A stretch of 18,385 nucleotides of DNA from Oscillospiraceae bacterium (GCA_900768245.1 CAAGCE010000205.1:1-18385), one strand, 5' to 3'. Positions 7,005-14,155 are shown, counted from the first letter of the stretch. Numbers and translations: made by a program. Notes: generated from the letters alone by a model not told the origin.

Positions 7005-7964
7005 ATGAATTATGAAAAAACGTCTGCTTTCTTTAAAAGCTCAAATAATGTAAACGACACCGCATACTACATCTACTACCCCGTAAACTCAGAGCCTAAG
7101 GCTATCGTTCAGATCTCACACGGAATGTGCGAATACCTCGCACGTTATGAAAATTTCATAGACTTTCTCTGTGGAAACGGCTTTATCGTATGCGGAAATG
7201 ACCATATCGGTCACGGTGCTTCCGTAAACAGCGAAGAGGAATTGGGCTACTTTTCCGATAAAAACGGCTGGAGATACCTTGTAAAAGACGTGGTAACGCT
7301 CACAAAGCTTATGCAGGAAAGATACCCCAAGCTTCCTTATTATCTCCTCGGACACAGTATGGGTTCACTTATTGCAAGAACCGTTATCGCAAAATACAGC
7401 GAAATTTACGATGGTGTGCTTATACTCGGAACTATCTCACTTGACTTCGGCACAAACGTATGCCTTGCAATGATCGAAACGGTAGGCAGCGTCAAGGGCA
7501 AGCATTTCCGCTCAAAAATGCTGGACAAAATGATGTTCGGACTCAGCAATATAAAAATAGAAAAACCCGTTACGGAATACGACTGGATTTGCTCCGATGA
7601 AGAAGTTGTAAAACGCTATGCCGAAGACCCTAACTGCACATTTATTTTCACAGTTCAGGGTATGTATGACCTTGTAATGATGGTAAAGTATGTATCCGCA
7701 AGGGACTGGGCAGAAAAGGTAAGCACAGAGCTTCCGATATTTATTGCAGGCGGTGAGAATGACCCCATAGGCCGCTGCGGAAAATGTCCGAAGGAGCTTT
7801 TTGAACGAATGATAAAGGCAGGCACAAAGGATCTCGAGTTGAAAATTTATCCTGAAATGCGCCACGAAATACTCAATGAAAAGAACAAGCAGGAAGTGTA
7901 CAGGGACATTTTAAACTGGCTCAACGCACATATCGAGGAATACAACGAGGAAGAGGCAGAATAA
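7005..7964 (+). CDS. Alpha/beta hydrolase, lysophospholipase/monoacylglycerol lipase type
   Basis: A serine hydrolase of the Hydrolase_4 group, which cleaves acyl esters of glycerolipids. In 319 residues the oxyanion-hole region HGMCEYLARY (39-48) and the DHIGHG segment (about 66-71) match the family. The nucleophile is Ser118 in GHSMG (116-120), the likely acid is Asp253 in GGENDPIG, and the likely base is His287 in PEMRHE. There is no signal peptide or membrane helix, so it acts in the cytoplasm. AAAGGA lies 9 nt upstream of the ATG. The comM-like gene starts 26 nt after the stop, so the two are probably cotranscribed. The natural substrate cannot be read from sequence. Confidence 0.9.
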   Translation: MNYEKTSAFFKSSNNVNDTAYYIYYPVNSEPKAIVQISHGMCEYLARYENFIDFLCGNGFIVCGNDHIGHGASVNSEEELGYFSDKNGWRYLVKDVVTLTKLMQERYPKLPYYLLGHSMGSLIARTVIAKYSEIYDGVLILGTISLDFGTNVCLAMIETVGSVKGKHFRSKMLDKMMFGLSNIKIEKPVTEYDWICSDEEVVKRYAEDPNCTFIFTVQGMYDLVMMVKYVSARDWAEKVSTELPIFIAGGENDPIGRCGKCPKELFERMIKAGTKDLELKIYPEMRHEILNEKNKQEVYRDILNWLNAHIEEYNEEEAE

Positions 7965-7990
7965 AGCTGCTTGCCGAAAGGAAGTTTTTA

Positions 7991-9517
7991 ATGTACGCTA
8001 AAGTAAACAGCCTTGGACTTTTCGGACTAAACGCATTTCCCGTTGATGTCGAGATAGAAACAAGCAAAGGCACTCCGTCATTTGATATAATCGGACTTGC
8101 GGACACAGTTGTAAAGGAGAGCCGTGAGAGAATACGTTCGGCATTAAGAGCAAGCTATATTGCGTTTCCGATCTCAAAAATAATCGTGAACCTTGCCCCT
8201 GCCGACACTAAAAAAACAGGCAGCACACACGACCTTGCGATCTTTACGGCACTTCTCCGTGTGACAGGAAATATTGATGCCGACATTTTAAAGTCAGCCT
8301 TCATAGGTGAAGTTTCGCTCAACGGCGATGTAAGAGGGATAAACGGCGTTCTGCCAATGGTACTCCTTGCAAAAAAAGAAGGCTTCACCGAGGTTTTTGT
8401 GCCCGCATCGAATGCTTTTGAAGCAAGCGTTGTGGAAGGTATCACCGTTTACGGTGTGAACAACACATCCGAGCTGATAAATCATTTCAACGGCAGCAAG
8501 CCTATCGCACCTCAGGGAGCATATAACGTCAGCCCCGAGGAACGCTTTGACACCGTTGATTTTGCCGATGTAAAGGGTCAGCAGGCAGCGAAAAAAGCTC
8601 TTGAGATCGCCGCAGCAGGCGGTCACAATGTAATGATGATAGGTGCTCCCGGTTCGGGCAAATCAATGCTTGCAAAGCGCATAACAACAATCTTGCCTGC
8701 AATGACGGAAGCCGAATCAATAGAAACCACCAACATTCATTCCATATGCGGCATACTTGACCCGAAAATGCCACTTGTGACACGCCGTCCCTTCCGTTCT
8801 CCCCACCATACCATTTCATCAGCGGGACTTTCAGGCGGCGGAACTATCCCCCACCCAGGCGAGATCTCACTTGCACATAACGGTGTGCTTTTCCTTGATG
8901 AGCTGCCCGAATTTTCACGCAATACGCTTGAAGTCCTGCGCCAGCCATTGGAGGAACGCACAGTCACTATCTCCCGAGCAAGCGGAACGGTCACATATCC
9001 CTGTTCATTTATGCTTATTGCCGCAATGAACCCCTGCCCCTGCGGCTATTACGGCAACCCGAATCACGAATGCCGATGCAGCAAAAATCAGGTCGCAGCC
9101 TATCTTTCACGAATAAGCGGCCCTCTCCTCGACCGTTTTGACATTCACGTCAGAATAAACCCCGTTGATTATGAAAGTATGACCTCAAAGCGCAAGGAGG
9201 AAAGCTCCGCAGCCATAAGAGAGCGTGTCCAAAAGGCCCGTGAGATCCAGAATCAGCGTTTTAAAGGCACGGAAATAACCTGCAATGCAAGAATAAGCGA
9301 CGGTCTTATCGCAGAGCTTTGCCCTCTCACCCCCGATGCACAGGAAGCCTTGAAAAACGTCTTTGAAAAAATGGGACTTTCCGCACGAGGCTACAACCGC
9401 ATACTTAAATTGTCAAGAACCATTGCGGATATGTCGGGCTCAGAGGTTATAGACAAGGTACATATAACTCAGGCTGTCCAGTTCCGCACACTTGACCGTC
9501 AATTCTGGGGCAAATAG
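7991..9517 (+). CDS. comM: YifB/ComM family magnesium-chelatase-like AAA+ ATPase
   Basis: A cytoplasmic AAA+ ATPase. ComM in naturally transformable bacteria is a hexameric helicase that aids branch migration of incoming DNA; in other species the role is less clear. The 508 residues have the N-terminal ChlI-like domain (about 20-145, starting VNSLGLFGLNAFPVDVEIET), Walker A GAPGSGKS (218-225), Walker B VLFLDE (299-304), and the family's MNPCPCGYYG with four cysteines (about 346-363), then a C-terminal ChlI domain ending in LSRTIADM. Length is normal. AAAGGAAG precedes the ATG by 6 nt. It is second in an operon with the hydrolase. The common neighbour dprA is absent downstream; the gene is instead followed by repeats. 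Confidence 0.95.
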   Translation: MYAKVNSLGLFGLNAFPVDVEIETSKGTPSFDIIGLADTVVKESRERIRSALRASYIAFPISKIIVNLAPADTKKTGSTHDLAIFTALLRVTGNIDADILKSAFIGEVSLNGDVRGINGVLPMVLLAKKEGFTEVFVPASNAFEASVVEGITVYGVNNTSELINHFNGSKPIAPQGAYNVSPEERFDTVDFADVKGQQAAKKALEIAAAGGHNVMMIGAPGSGKSMLAKRITTILPAMTEAESIETTNIHSICGILDPKMPLVTRRPFRSPHHTISSAGLSGGGTIPHPGEISLAHNGVLFLDELPEFSRNTLEVLRQPLEERTVTISRASGTVTYPCSFMLIAAMNPCPCGYYGNPNHECRCSKNQVAAYLSRISGPLLDRFDIHVRINPVDYESMTSKRKEESSAAIRERVQKAREIQNQRFKGTEITCNARISDGLIAELCPLTPDAQEALKNVFEKMGLSARGYNRILKLSRTIADMSGSEVIDKVHITQAVQFRTLDRQFWGK

Positions 9518-9519
9518 GA

Positions 9520-9546
9520 TTTTTCTTTTTTTATTTAGGGCGGCGG
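9520..9546. repeat. Half copy of the GC-rich repeat (27-bp direct repeat, unit 1)
   Basis: Twenty-seven bases (T-rich, ending ATTTAGGGCGGCGG) are identical to 9631-9657. Unlike that copy it is not followed by the partner arm, so it is a solitary arm. It starts 3 nt after the comM stop. Confidence 0.65.
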
Positions 9547-9560
9547 ACTTAATAAATGCA

Positions 9561-9586
9561 GAATTAAAAATTAAGAATTAAAAATT
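9561..9586. repeat. Short AT tandem repeat
   Basis: GAATTAAAAATTAA (9561-9574) is followed directly by GAATTAAAAATT (9575-9586). It lies between the two copies of the 27-bp repeat. Such AT repeats often mark intergenic repeat or insertion remnants. Confidence 0.5.
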
Positions 9587-9629
9587 TTGGCAATCTTGAT
9601 TTTTGCGAAAAAATTTTAGTTTGCGTGAA

Positions 9630-9702
9630 TTTTTTCTTTTTTTATTTAGGGCGGCGGCGTAAAATTTTGCTCTAACTTCAAATTAGCAGTGCCGCCGCGG
9701 TC
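9630..9702 (-). repeat. GC-rich palindromic intergenic repeat, copy C
   Basis: On the minus strand: GACCGCGGCGGC (9702-9691), 32 nt, then GCCGCCGCCC (9658-9649) and TAAATAAAAAAAG. The arms match copy A exactly while the centre differs, so the stem and tail are the conserved parts. It lies between convergent comM and rplA. Confidence 0.65.
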
Positions 9703-9753
9703 GTTCATTTTGTTTGATGCTTTACAAATGTCCGTTATCATAAAAAAGCAAAA

Positions 9754-9793
9754 CACCGTATGCTATGCTGAAAAAATCAGATAGCATACGGTG
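9754..9793. terminator. Bidirectional terminator between comM and rplA
   Basis: CACCGTATGCTAT (9754-9766) pairs with ATAGCATACGGTG (9781-9793), extended by CTGA/TCAG inside. T tracts follow on both strands (GCTTTTTAC on plus, TTTTGCTTTTTT on minus), so it can serve the convergent units. Confidence 0.85.
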
Positions 9794-9806
9794 CTTTTTA
9801 CATCAA

Positions 9807-9837
9807 AAAAGCTTTCGCCAAAAAGACGAAAGCTTTT
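9807..9837 (-). terminator. Intrinsic terminator of the rplA operon
   Basis: AAAAGCTTTCG (9807-9817) pairs with CGAAAGCTTTT (9827-9837); a T run follows on the minus strand. It lies 15 nt past the rplA stop and in tandem with the stem at 9754-9793. Confidence 0.8.
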
Positions 9838-9851
9838 AATTATTCACCAAA

Positions 9852-10547
9852 TCAAACGCCGTATTTAGCTGTTGAAACAGGAATACCAACGCCCATTGTT
9901 GAAGATACTACACAAGACTTGATGTAAGTACCCTTTGCAGCAGCAGGCTTAGCCTTAGCAACTGCTTCGAGAAGTGTGTTAAGGTTAGCATCGAGCTTTT
10001 CAGGACCGAATGAAGCCTTACCGATCGGGCAGTGGATAATGTTTGTCTTATCAAGACGGTATTCGATCTTACCTGCCTTAGCTTCTGTTACAGCCTTTGC
10101 AACGTCAGGAGCAACTGTACCTGCCTTAGGGTTAGGCATAAGTCCACGAGGACCGAGAACCTTACCAAGACGTCCAACAAGACCCATCATATCAGGGGAA
10201 GCAATAACAACGTCGAAATCCATCCAGTTTTCCTTTGTGATCTTTTCAACGAGATCCTCAGCACCAACATAATCAGCACCTGCAGCCTTTGCAGCTTCTT
10301 CCTTTTCAGGCTTACAGAATACGCATACACGAACCTTCTTACCTGTACCGTTAGGAAGAACAACAGCGCCTCTGACCTGCTGGTCAGCGTGACGTGAGTC
10401 AACACCGAGACGAATGTGAACTTCGATTGTTTCATCAAATTTAGCCTTAGCTGTCTTACAAGCTAATTCAAGAGCTTCAGCTGTTTCGTAAAGCTTTGAC
10501 TTATCAACGAGCTTTACGCTTTCGTTATATTTTTTACCATGTTTCAT
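9852..10547 (-). CDS. rplA: 50S ribosomal protein L1
   Basis: L1 forms the mobile stalk of the large ribosomal subunit that helps release deacylated tRNA; in many bacteria it also represses its own mRNA. At 231 residues it is full length. It begins MKHGKKYNESVKLVD and contains the typical LGPRGLMPNPKAGTV segment and the C-terminal SSTMGVGI. AAAGGAGG lies about 11 nt before the ATG. It is the last gene of the rpmG-secE-nusG-rplK-rplA unit and is closed by terminators at 9807-9837 and 9754-9793. The usual continuation, rplJ-rplL, is not here. The 144-nt spacer to rplK is unusually long for this operon and structured (10548-10691). Confidence 0.98.
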   Translation of the reverse strand: MKHGKKYNESVKLVDKSKLYETAEALELACKTAKAKFDETIEVHIRLGVDSRHADQQVRGAVVLPNGTGKKVRVCVFCKPEKEEAAKAAGADYVGAEDLVEKITKENWMDFDVVIASPDMMGLVGRLGKVLGPRGLMPNPKAGTVAPDVAKAVTEAKAGKIEYRLDKTNIIHCPIGKASFGPEKLDANLNTLLEAVAKAKPAAAKGTYIKSCVVSSTMGVGIPVSTAKYGV

Positions 10548-10691
10548 TATTAATTTATCCTCCTTTAAGTGGTCGTGTCCACGAGGGACTGTCCCAAAGG
10601 GACTTATAGCGGATATTTCCTCCCACCATAGGCTGACGGAAACATAAATGTCCGCCGCAGCGAAGAAATCTGTTTGCAGTCTGCCTTAAAA
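10548..10691 (-). promoter_or_regulatory. Structured rplK-rplA spacer, possible L1 autoregulatory site
   Basis: In transcript order the spacer holds a stem at 10637-10654 (CGGA-ACAT/ATGT-CCG), the sequence GGUGGGAGG (10627-10619), a stem GTCCC/GGGAC (10591-10603), a stem GTGG/CCAC (10569-10582), and then the rplA ribosome site. GGUGGGAGG is also present in the L1-stalk region of bacterial 23S rRNA, as I recall it from E. coli. An L1 feedback site is therefore plausible but is an inference. Confidence 0.3.
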
Positions 10692-11117
10692 TCAGTCTAC
10701 TACTTCAACGCCCATAGAACGAGCTGTACCGGCGATCATGCTCATAGCAGTGTCGATGTTAGCTGCGTTAAGGTCAGGCATCTTTGTTTCAGCGATCTTA
10801 CGGACCTGATCCTTAGTGATCTTACCAACCTTAGTCTTGTTAGGAACGCCTGAACCGCTTTCAATACCGATAGCCTTCTTGATAAGAACTGCTGCCGGCG
10901 GAGTCTTAGTAACGAAAGAGAATGAACGGTCAGCATAAACTGTGATAACAACAGGAATGATAAGACCGATGTCGTTCTTTGTTCTTTCATTGAATTCTTT
11001 TGTAAATGCCATAATGTTTACACCGTGCTGACCAAGAGCAGGACCAACCGGTGGAGCAGGAGTAGCCTTACCTGCTGCAATCTGAAGCTTAATTAAGCCA
11101 ACGACTTTCTGTGCCAT
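10692..11117 (-). CDS. rplK: 50S ribosomal protein L11
   Basis: L11 is part of the GTPase-associated centre of the large subunit and is needed for RelA/thiopeptide responses. The 141 residues equal the normal length. Signatures are KLQIAAGKATPAPPVGPALGQHGVNIMAF near the N-terminus and the C-terminal IAGTARSMGVEV. GGAGGTG lies 8 nt upstream of the ATG. It follows nusG after 72 nt, which include a small stem GGATC/GATCC (11143-11160). No separate promoter is evident, so it is probably cotranscribed from 12457-12486. Confidence 0.98.
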   Translation of the reverse strand: MAQKVVGLIKLQIAAGKATPAPPVGPALGQHGVNIMAFTKEFNERTKNDIGLIIPVVITVYADRSFSFVTKTPPAAVLIKKAIGIESGSGVPNKTKVGKITKDQVRKIAETKMPDLNAANIDTAMSMIAGTARSMGVEVVD

Positions 11118-11189
11118 GTAAAATGCACCTCCGAATTATACAAGGATCTGAAAAGAGATCCATATCTGTTTATATTTTTAATGACGGAA

Positions 11190-11726
11190 TTAATATTCTT
11201 CCGTTTTTGAAACCTTGGAAATCTCAACATTTGCCACGGTTTCACGTCCGAACATTGATACTGATACGTCAACTGTCATATCCTCTGTATTAACGTTCTT
11301 GACTGTTCCGACGAATCCTTCCATAGTACCCGAAGAGATCTTGACTCTGTCGCCTTCCTTGATATTGATCTCAACAGTAGTGCTGACACGGTCAATGCCA
11401 AGAGCGGCAACCTCTTTATCGGAAAGAGGAACAGGCTTGGAAGCAGGACCGACAAAGCCGGTAACGCCTCTTGTATTTCTTACAACATACCATGAATCGT
11501 CTGTGAGAACCATTTTTACCAGAACATATCCCGGAAAAACCTTTCTCTCAACTTCACGTTCCTTATTTGATTCGGTAAGCTCCTTGACAAGCTCTGTCGG
11601 AACCTTTACCTCAGGGATAAGGCTGTGAAGATTTCGGTTATCGACTACTTTAAGAATAGTCTGCGCTACCTTATTCTCATAACCGGAATAGGTGTGAATG
11701 ACATACCATTTAGCAGCTTCTGACAT
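11190..11726 (-). CDS. nusG: Transcription termination/antitermination factor NusG
   Basis: NusG binds RNA polymerase and modulates pausing, Rho-dependent termination and coupling to ribosomes. The 178 residues comprise the NGN domain, starting KWYVIHTYSGYENKVAQ and containing RKVFPGYVLVKM, and a C-terminal KOW domain (GDRVKISSGTMEGFVGTV). The start is the ATG at 11724-11726, with AAAGGAAG 9 nt upstream; a longer frame exists but runs into the spacer without a ribosome site. It sits between secE and rplK, the common bacterial arrangement. Confidence 0.97.
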   Translation of the reverse strand: MSEAAKWYVIHTYSGYENKVAQTILKVVDNRNLHSLIPEVKVPTELVKELTESNKEREVERKVFPGYVLVKMVLTDDSWYVVRNTRGVTGFVGPASKPVPLSDKEVAALGIDRVSTTVEINIKEGDRVKISSGTMEGFVGTVKNVNTEDMTVDVSVSMFGRETVANVEISKVSKTEEY

Positions 11727-11753
11727 TCTTTCTATCTTCCTTTCGTTATAGAG

Positions 11754-11778
11754 CCACAGGATAAAAGTGAACCTGTGG
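11754..11778 (-). other. Intercistronic hairpin between secE and nusG
   Basis: CCACAGG (11754-11760) pairs with CCTGTGG (11772-11778) around an 11-nt loop, in the 70-nt secE-nusG spacer. No T run follows, so an mRNA-stability or processing role is more likely than termination. Confidence 0.45.
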
Positions 11779-11796
11779 AACCGCACTCACCGTTGA

Positions 11797-12093
11797 TTAT
11801 GCACCAAGACCAAGCTTGAGCAATGCAGCAAGTCCGCTGTCGATACCCCAGATTGCAAGGCCGCAGACAGTCATAGCAACGACTACAACAGTTGTGTTAT
11901 TGATAACCTTCTGTTTGCTGGGCCATACCACTTTTTTAAATTCGCTCTTAAGATCCTTGAAATACTTTACAACACGGTTTGGTTTCTTACCGCCCTTTGA
12001 TGACTTAGCCTTAGCCTTTGTCATCTGTTCAGCCTTGGCTTCCGCCTGCTGTACGATGGATTTCTTGGATGATGTTTTTTTGCTGTCAGCCAT
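11797..12093 (-). CDS. secE: Preprotein translocase subunit SecE
   Basis: SecE is the small clamp subunit of the SecYEG protein-export channel. The 98-residue protein has a long Lys-rich cytoplasmic N-terminus (1-45), the amphipathic family motif KYFKDLKSEFKKVVWPSKQKVINNT (about 44-68) and one C-terminal membrane helix (about 69-92). It is the single-helix type normal for Firmicutes, though with a longer than usual basic N-terminal tail. AGGTGAGGTG lies 6 nt upstream of the ATG. It starts 15 nt after the rpmG stop. Confidence 0.96.
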   Translation of the reverse strand: MADSKKTSSKKSIVQQAEAKAEQMTKAKAKSSKGGKKPNRVVKYFKDLKSEFKKVVWPSKQKVINNTTVVVVAMTVCGLAIWGIDSGLAALLKLGLGA

Positions 12094-12108
12094 TATTCAC
12101 ACCTCACC

Positions 12109-12258
12109 TTACTTGGTTTCCTTGTGAAGAGTGTGCTTTTTGCAGAACTTACAGTACTTATTCATTTCAAGTCTGTCCGGATCGTTTTTCTTGTTCTTCT
12201 TAGTACAGTAGTTACGCTGTTTGCACTCTGTGCAGGCTAATGTTACCTTTACTCTCAT
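12109..12258 (-). CDS. rpmG: 50S ribosomal protein L33 (zinc-binding type)
   Basis: A 49-residue L33, beginning MRVKVTLACTECKQRNYCT and ending KYCKFCKKHTLHKETK. Cysteines 9, 12, 36 and 39 form the zinc site (C+ form). The start is the ATG at 12256-12258, because AGGAGGTGCC lies just upstream and the size fits the family. A frame open to 12570 would add about 100 unrelated residues from the leader and is not used. It is the first gene of the rpmG-secE-nusG-rplK-rplA unit. Confidence 0.97.
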   Translation of the reverse strand: MRVKVTLACTECKQRNYCTKKNKKNDPDRLEMNKYCKFCKKHTLHKETK

Positions 12259-12456
12259 ATCGGCACCTCCTATTAAATGTTCCGCATACGGAACGTTTCG
12301 ATTTCGCAGGAACTCAAGTCCCTGTGCCTCCCTCTGTGGCAAGTTTTGACTGCCGCATATGCATAATGCACAAATAAAGCGGCAATGTATTGTCGAGAGA
12401 TCCTGTCCCATATAAAAAAGGGCACAAAAAAATAGACCTCTGCAAGAGGTAATACA
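12259..12456 (-). promoter_or_regulatory. Long structured 5' leader of the rpmG-secE-nusG-rplK-rplA operon
   Basis: About 190 nt lie between the promoter and rpmG without a gene. In transcript order: ACCTCT/AGAGGT (12450-12436) followed by CTATTTTTTT, a terminator-like stem at the very 5' end; TGCCGC/GCGGCA (12384-12351); CAGGGA/TTCCTG with one G-U (12324-12307); and GTTCCG/CGGAAC with a 4-nt loop (12294-12279), 7 nt before the ribosome site at 12271-12262. The layout suggests control by attenuation or ribosomal-protein binding. No known leader family was recognised. Confidence 0.45.
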
Positions 12457-12486
12457 ATCATACCATATTTCAGCACTGCTTGTCAA
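12457..12486 (-). promoter_or_regulatory. SigA promoter of the rpmG-rplA operon
   Basis: TTGACA (12481-12486), 18 bp ending ATATGG, TATGAT (12457-12462) on the minus strand. It drives a leader of about 190 nt before rpmG. Confidence 0.8.
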
Positions 12487-12553
12487 GGGCTTTTCGCATA
12501 TTTTATTGCATTTTTCAATAAAAGCTATACTATTATAAAAATTTATAAGCAAA

Positions 12554-12588
12554 ATACCTCTCCGCACCATATCGGAACGGAAAGGTAT
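12554..12588 (-). terminator. Probable terminator of the GH26-like gene
   Basis: ATACCT-TCCG pairs with CGGA-AGGTAT (12554-12588) with one mismatch and a loop of about 13 nt, followed on the minus strand by TTTTGC. It starts 10 nt past the stop of the glycosidase gene. Confidence 0.6.
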
Positions 12589-12598
12589 GCTTTATATC

Positions 12599-14047
12599 TT
12601 ACTTTTCAACAGGTCCGCAAAGGATCCTGATCTTAGGAAGCTTCTTTACTGTGTAGTAATAATTTTCTGCCCAGTCATCGCCCTGAGTGCTGTCATTTTC
12701 ACCGCTTGCAGGAGGAGCAAAAAGCTTGAGTGTCATATCGGCCGCACCGTCAAGAGGCTTTTCAAAGAATGCACCCATAAGGTCGATAGTTTTTGCCTTA
12801 GGTGACTTATAGAACCACTTGCCGTTTATTTCCATCATATAGTTGCCGTCATCATCTTCATCAAAAACAGCTTCGCAGAAATGAGGGTTCTTATCAAAGT
12901 GAAGAGGAACAGCAAGACCCTCTGCATCTTCGGAGCCGCCCCAGCGGAGTGTTACGGGAAGAGTGAGCTCATCTGTGCCTGTTTTCATTTCCGGATAGAA
13001 CCAGTCGCTGTGGATAATTTCCTTATATGCACCGAGAACAGGCTGTTCGATACCCACGTCCTGATTGTTTGGGTCTTCAATTTCAAGTCCGAGACGTCCT
13101 CTGTCACGGAACTGATACATTGTGAAGCCCGAGAACCATTCAGCCTTTTCGTCAACAAGACGCTTGCAGAAATCCTTTACCATTTCGGCCTGGTCATAAG
13201 GACCTGTAACGTCGCCGTCAGCGTTGAATTCAGCCATTGTCATAGGCTTTGCAACACCGCCGTTAAGGTACTTGTAGCGTTCAAAGCTGAGCTTTGTAAG
13301 CTTGTATATGTCCTCGACCTTTGAACGTGAGTGGGAATTTCCGCCCGGTTCAGCAACATCATAAGGCCAGCCCCAATGGAGAGCCATATATTTGTCAACA
13401 GACCATACATCGGCAGCAGGGATACACTGTGCAAATTCCTTTTCCATCTCTATCTCTTCGCCCTTTTCAGGGTGTTCAACGCCGCCGATGCACATTACTG
13501 TCTTTACATTCGGAGCATATTCGTGAATGATATTTGAAAAATGAACAAAGAAATCAGCGACTTCCTGATATGTGCAGCGTTTATTGAATGAGAACCAGTT
13601 GCCTGTTGCCTCGTGATTGATACGGAGGTACATTCTTCCGAAGGTGCGGAGATCCTTTGCAATAGCGATAAGCTGTTCATCGGAAACGTGTGGGTCAACG
13701 GTAAGAGTAAGGTTTACGTCCTGACCGTGACGGCGCACATCACGCATATAAGTAAAAGGCTCATCGTCAAGAGTTCCGCCGAGACCGCCCTTGTATGTGA
13801 AATAGTCATCATAAGGATAGTCCCACTGGAATGAGATGTCAGCGTCCTTCATAACTTCTGAGATCCTGCCCGGCCATTCCTTATCGAGAGGATAATAGCA
13901 GTACATAAGAGAAACAGCACGGTGAGGTCTGCCGAGCTTGTTGATGATGTAATCCTGATTTACATACTCGCCTCTTTCGGAGCCGTCGCCGATGTCAACA
14001 GCGCATTTTGCCTTGCCCATATGGATCCCGTAAATTTTTTCGTTCAT
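12599..14047 (-). CDS. Putative cytoplasmic glycoside hydrolase, GH26-like TIM barrel
   Basis: A 482-residue protein resembling clan A (beta/alpha)8 glycosidases of the GH26 mannanase/lichenase type. YLRINHEATGNWFSFN places His145-Glu146 at the position of the GH26 acid/base (compare FHE-NG-W), and MAEFNADG puts Glu273 where the nucleophile sits. GISA-like start motifs of GH26 are weak, so it may be a neighbouring unclassified family. Residues from about 355 form a separate, beta-rich C-terminal domain of unknown role. There is no signal peptide or anchor, so it would act on imported oligosaccharides. The ATG at 14045-14047 is chosen because the upstream open frame crosses a promoter and operator; AAGGA is 13 nt upstream. 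Specificity cannot be stated. Confidence 0.65.
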   Translation of the reverse strand: MNEKIYGIHMGKAKCAVDIGDGSERGEYVNQDYIINKLGRPHRAVSLMYCYYPLDKEWPGRISEVMKDADISFQWDYPYDDYFTYKGGLGGTLDDEPFTYMRDVRRHGQDVNLTLTVDPHVSDEQLIAIAKDLRTFGRMYLRINHEATGNWFSFNKRCTYQEVADFFVHFSNIIHEYAPNVKTVMCIGGVEHPEKGEEIEMEKEFAQCIPAADVWSVDKYMALHWGWPYDVAEPGGNSHSRSKVEDIYKLTKLSFERYKYLNGGVAKPMTMAEFNADGDVTGPYDQAEMVKDFCKRLVDEKAEWFSGFTMYQFRDRGRLGLEIEDPNNQDVGIEQPVLGAYKEIIHSDWFYPEMKTGTDELTLPVTLRWGGSEDAEGLAVPLHFDKNPHFCEAVFDEDDDGNYMMEINGKWFYKSPKAKTIDLMGAFFEKPLDGAADMTLKLFAPPASGENDSTQGDDWAENYYYTVKKLPKIRILCGPVEK

Positions 14048-14097
14048 AGGTATATATCCGTCCTTCCCAAAATAAGTTTTCTCTTGATTTATCGTCA

Positions 14098-14111
14098 AGT
14101 AATCGTTTCCA
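14098..14111 (-). promoter_or_regulatory. cre-like operator of the GH26-like gene
   Basis: TGGAAACGATTACT on the minus strand matches the fixed bases of the CcpA cre consensus TGNAANCGNNNNCA at 7 of 8 positions. It lies about 10-23 nt downstream of the predicted transcription start, a repressing position. It could also be the site of another LacI-family regulator. Confidence 0.4.
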
Positions 14112-14126
14112 TAACTTAATGATTTA

Positions 14127-14155
14127 ACTGTATCACAAAAAAGAAATACTGTCAA
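14127..14155 (-). promoter_or_regulatory. SigA-type promoter of the GH26-like gene
   Basis: TTGACA (14150-14155), 17 bp, TACAGT (14127-14132) on the minus strand, about 80 nt before the chosen ATG. Confidence 0.6.

Noticed and set aside
9976..10397. Open frames on the plus strand opposite rplA
   Set aside because: They are antisense shadows of a strongly conserved ribosomal gene, with no ribosome site or recognisable product.
11816..12127. 103-residue plus-strand frame opposite secE with hydrophobic stretches
   Set aside because: The hydrophobicity mirrors the SecE coding sequence on the other strand; no ribosome site or promoter is present.
12259..12570. Long N-terminal extension of L33 (frame open to 12570)
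   Set aside because: The L33 family is about 49 residues, the AGGAGGTGCC site is directly before the inner ATG, and the extension crosses the operon promoter and leader hairpins.
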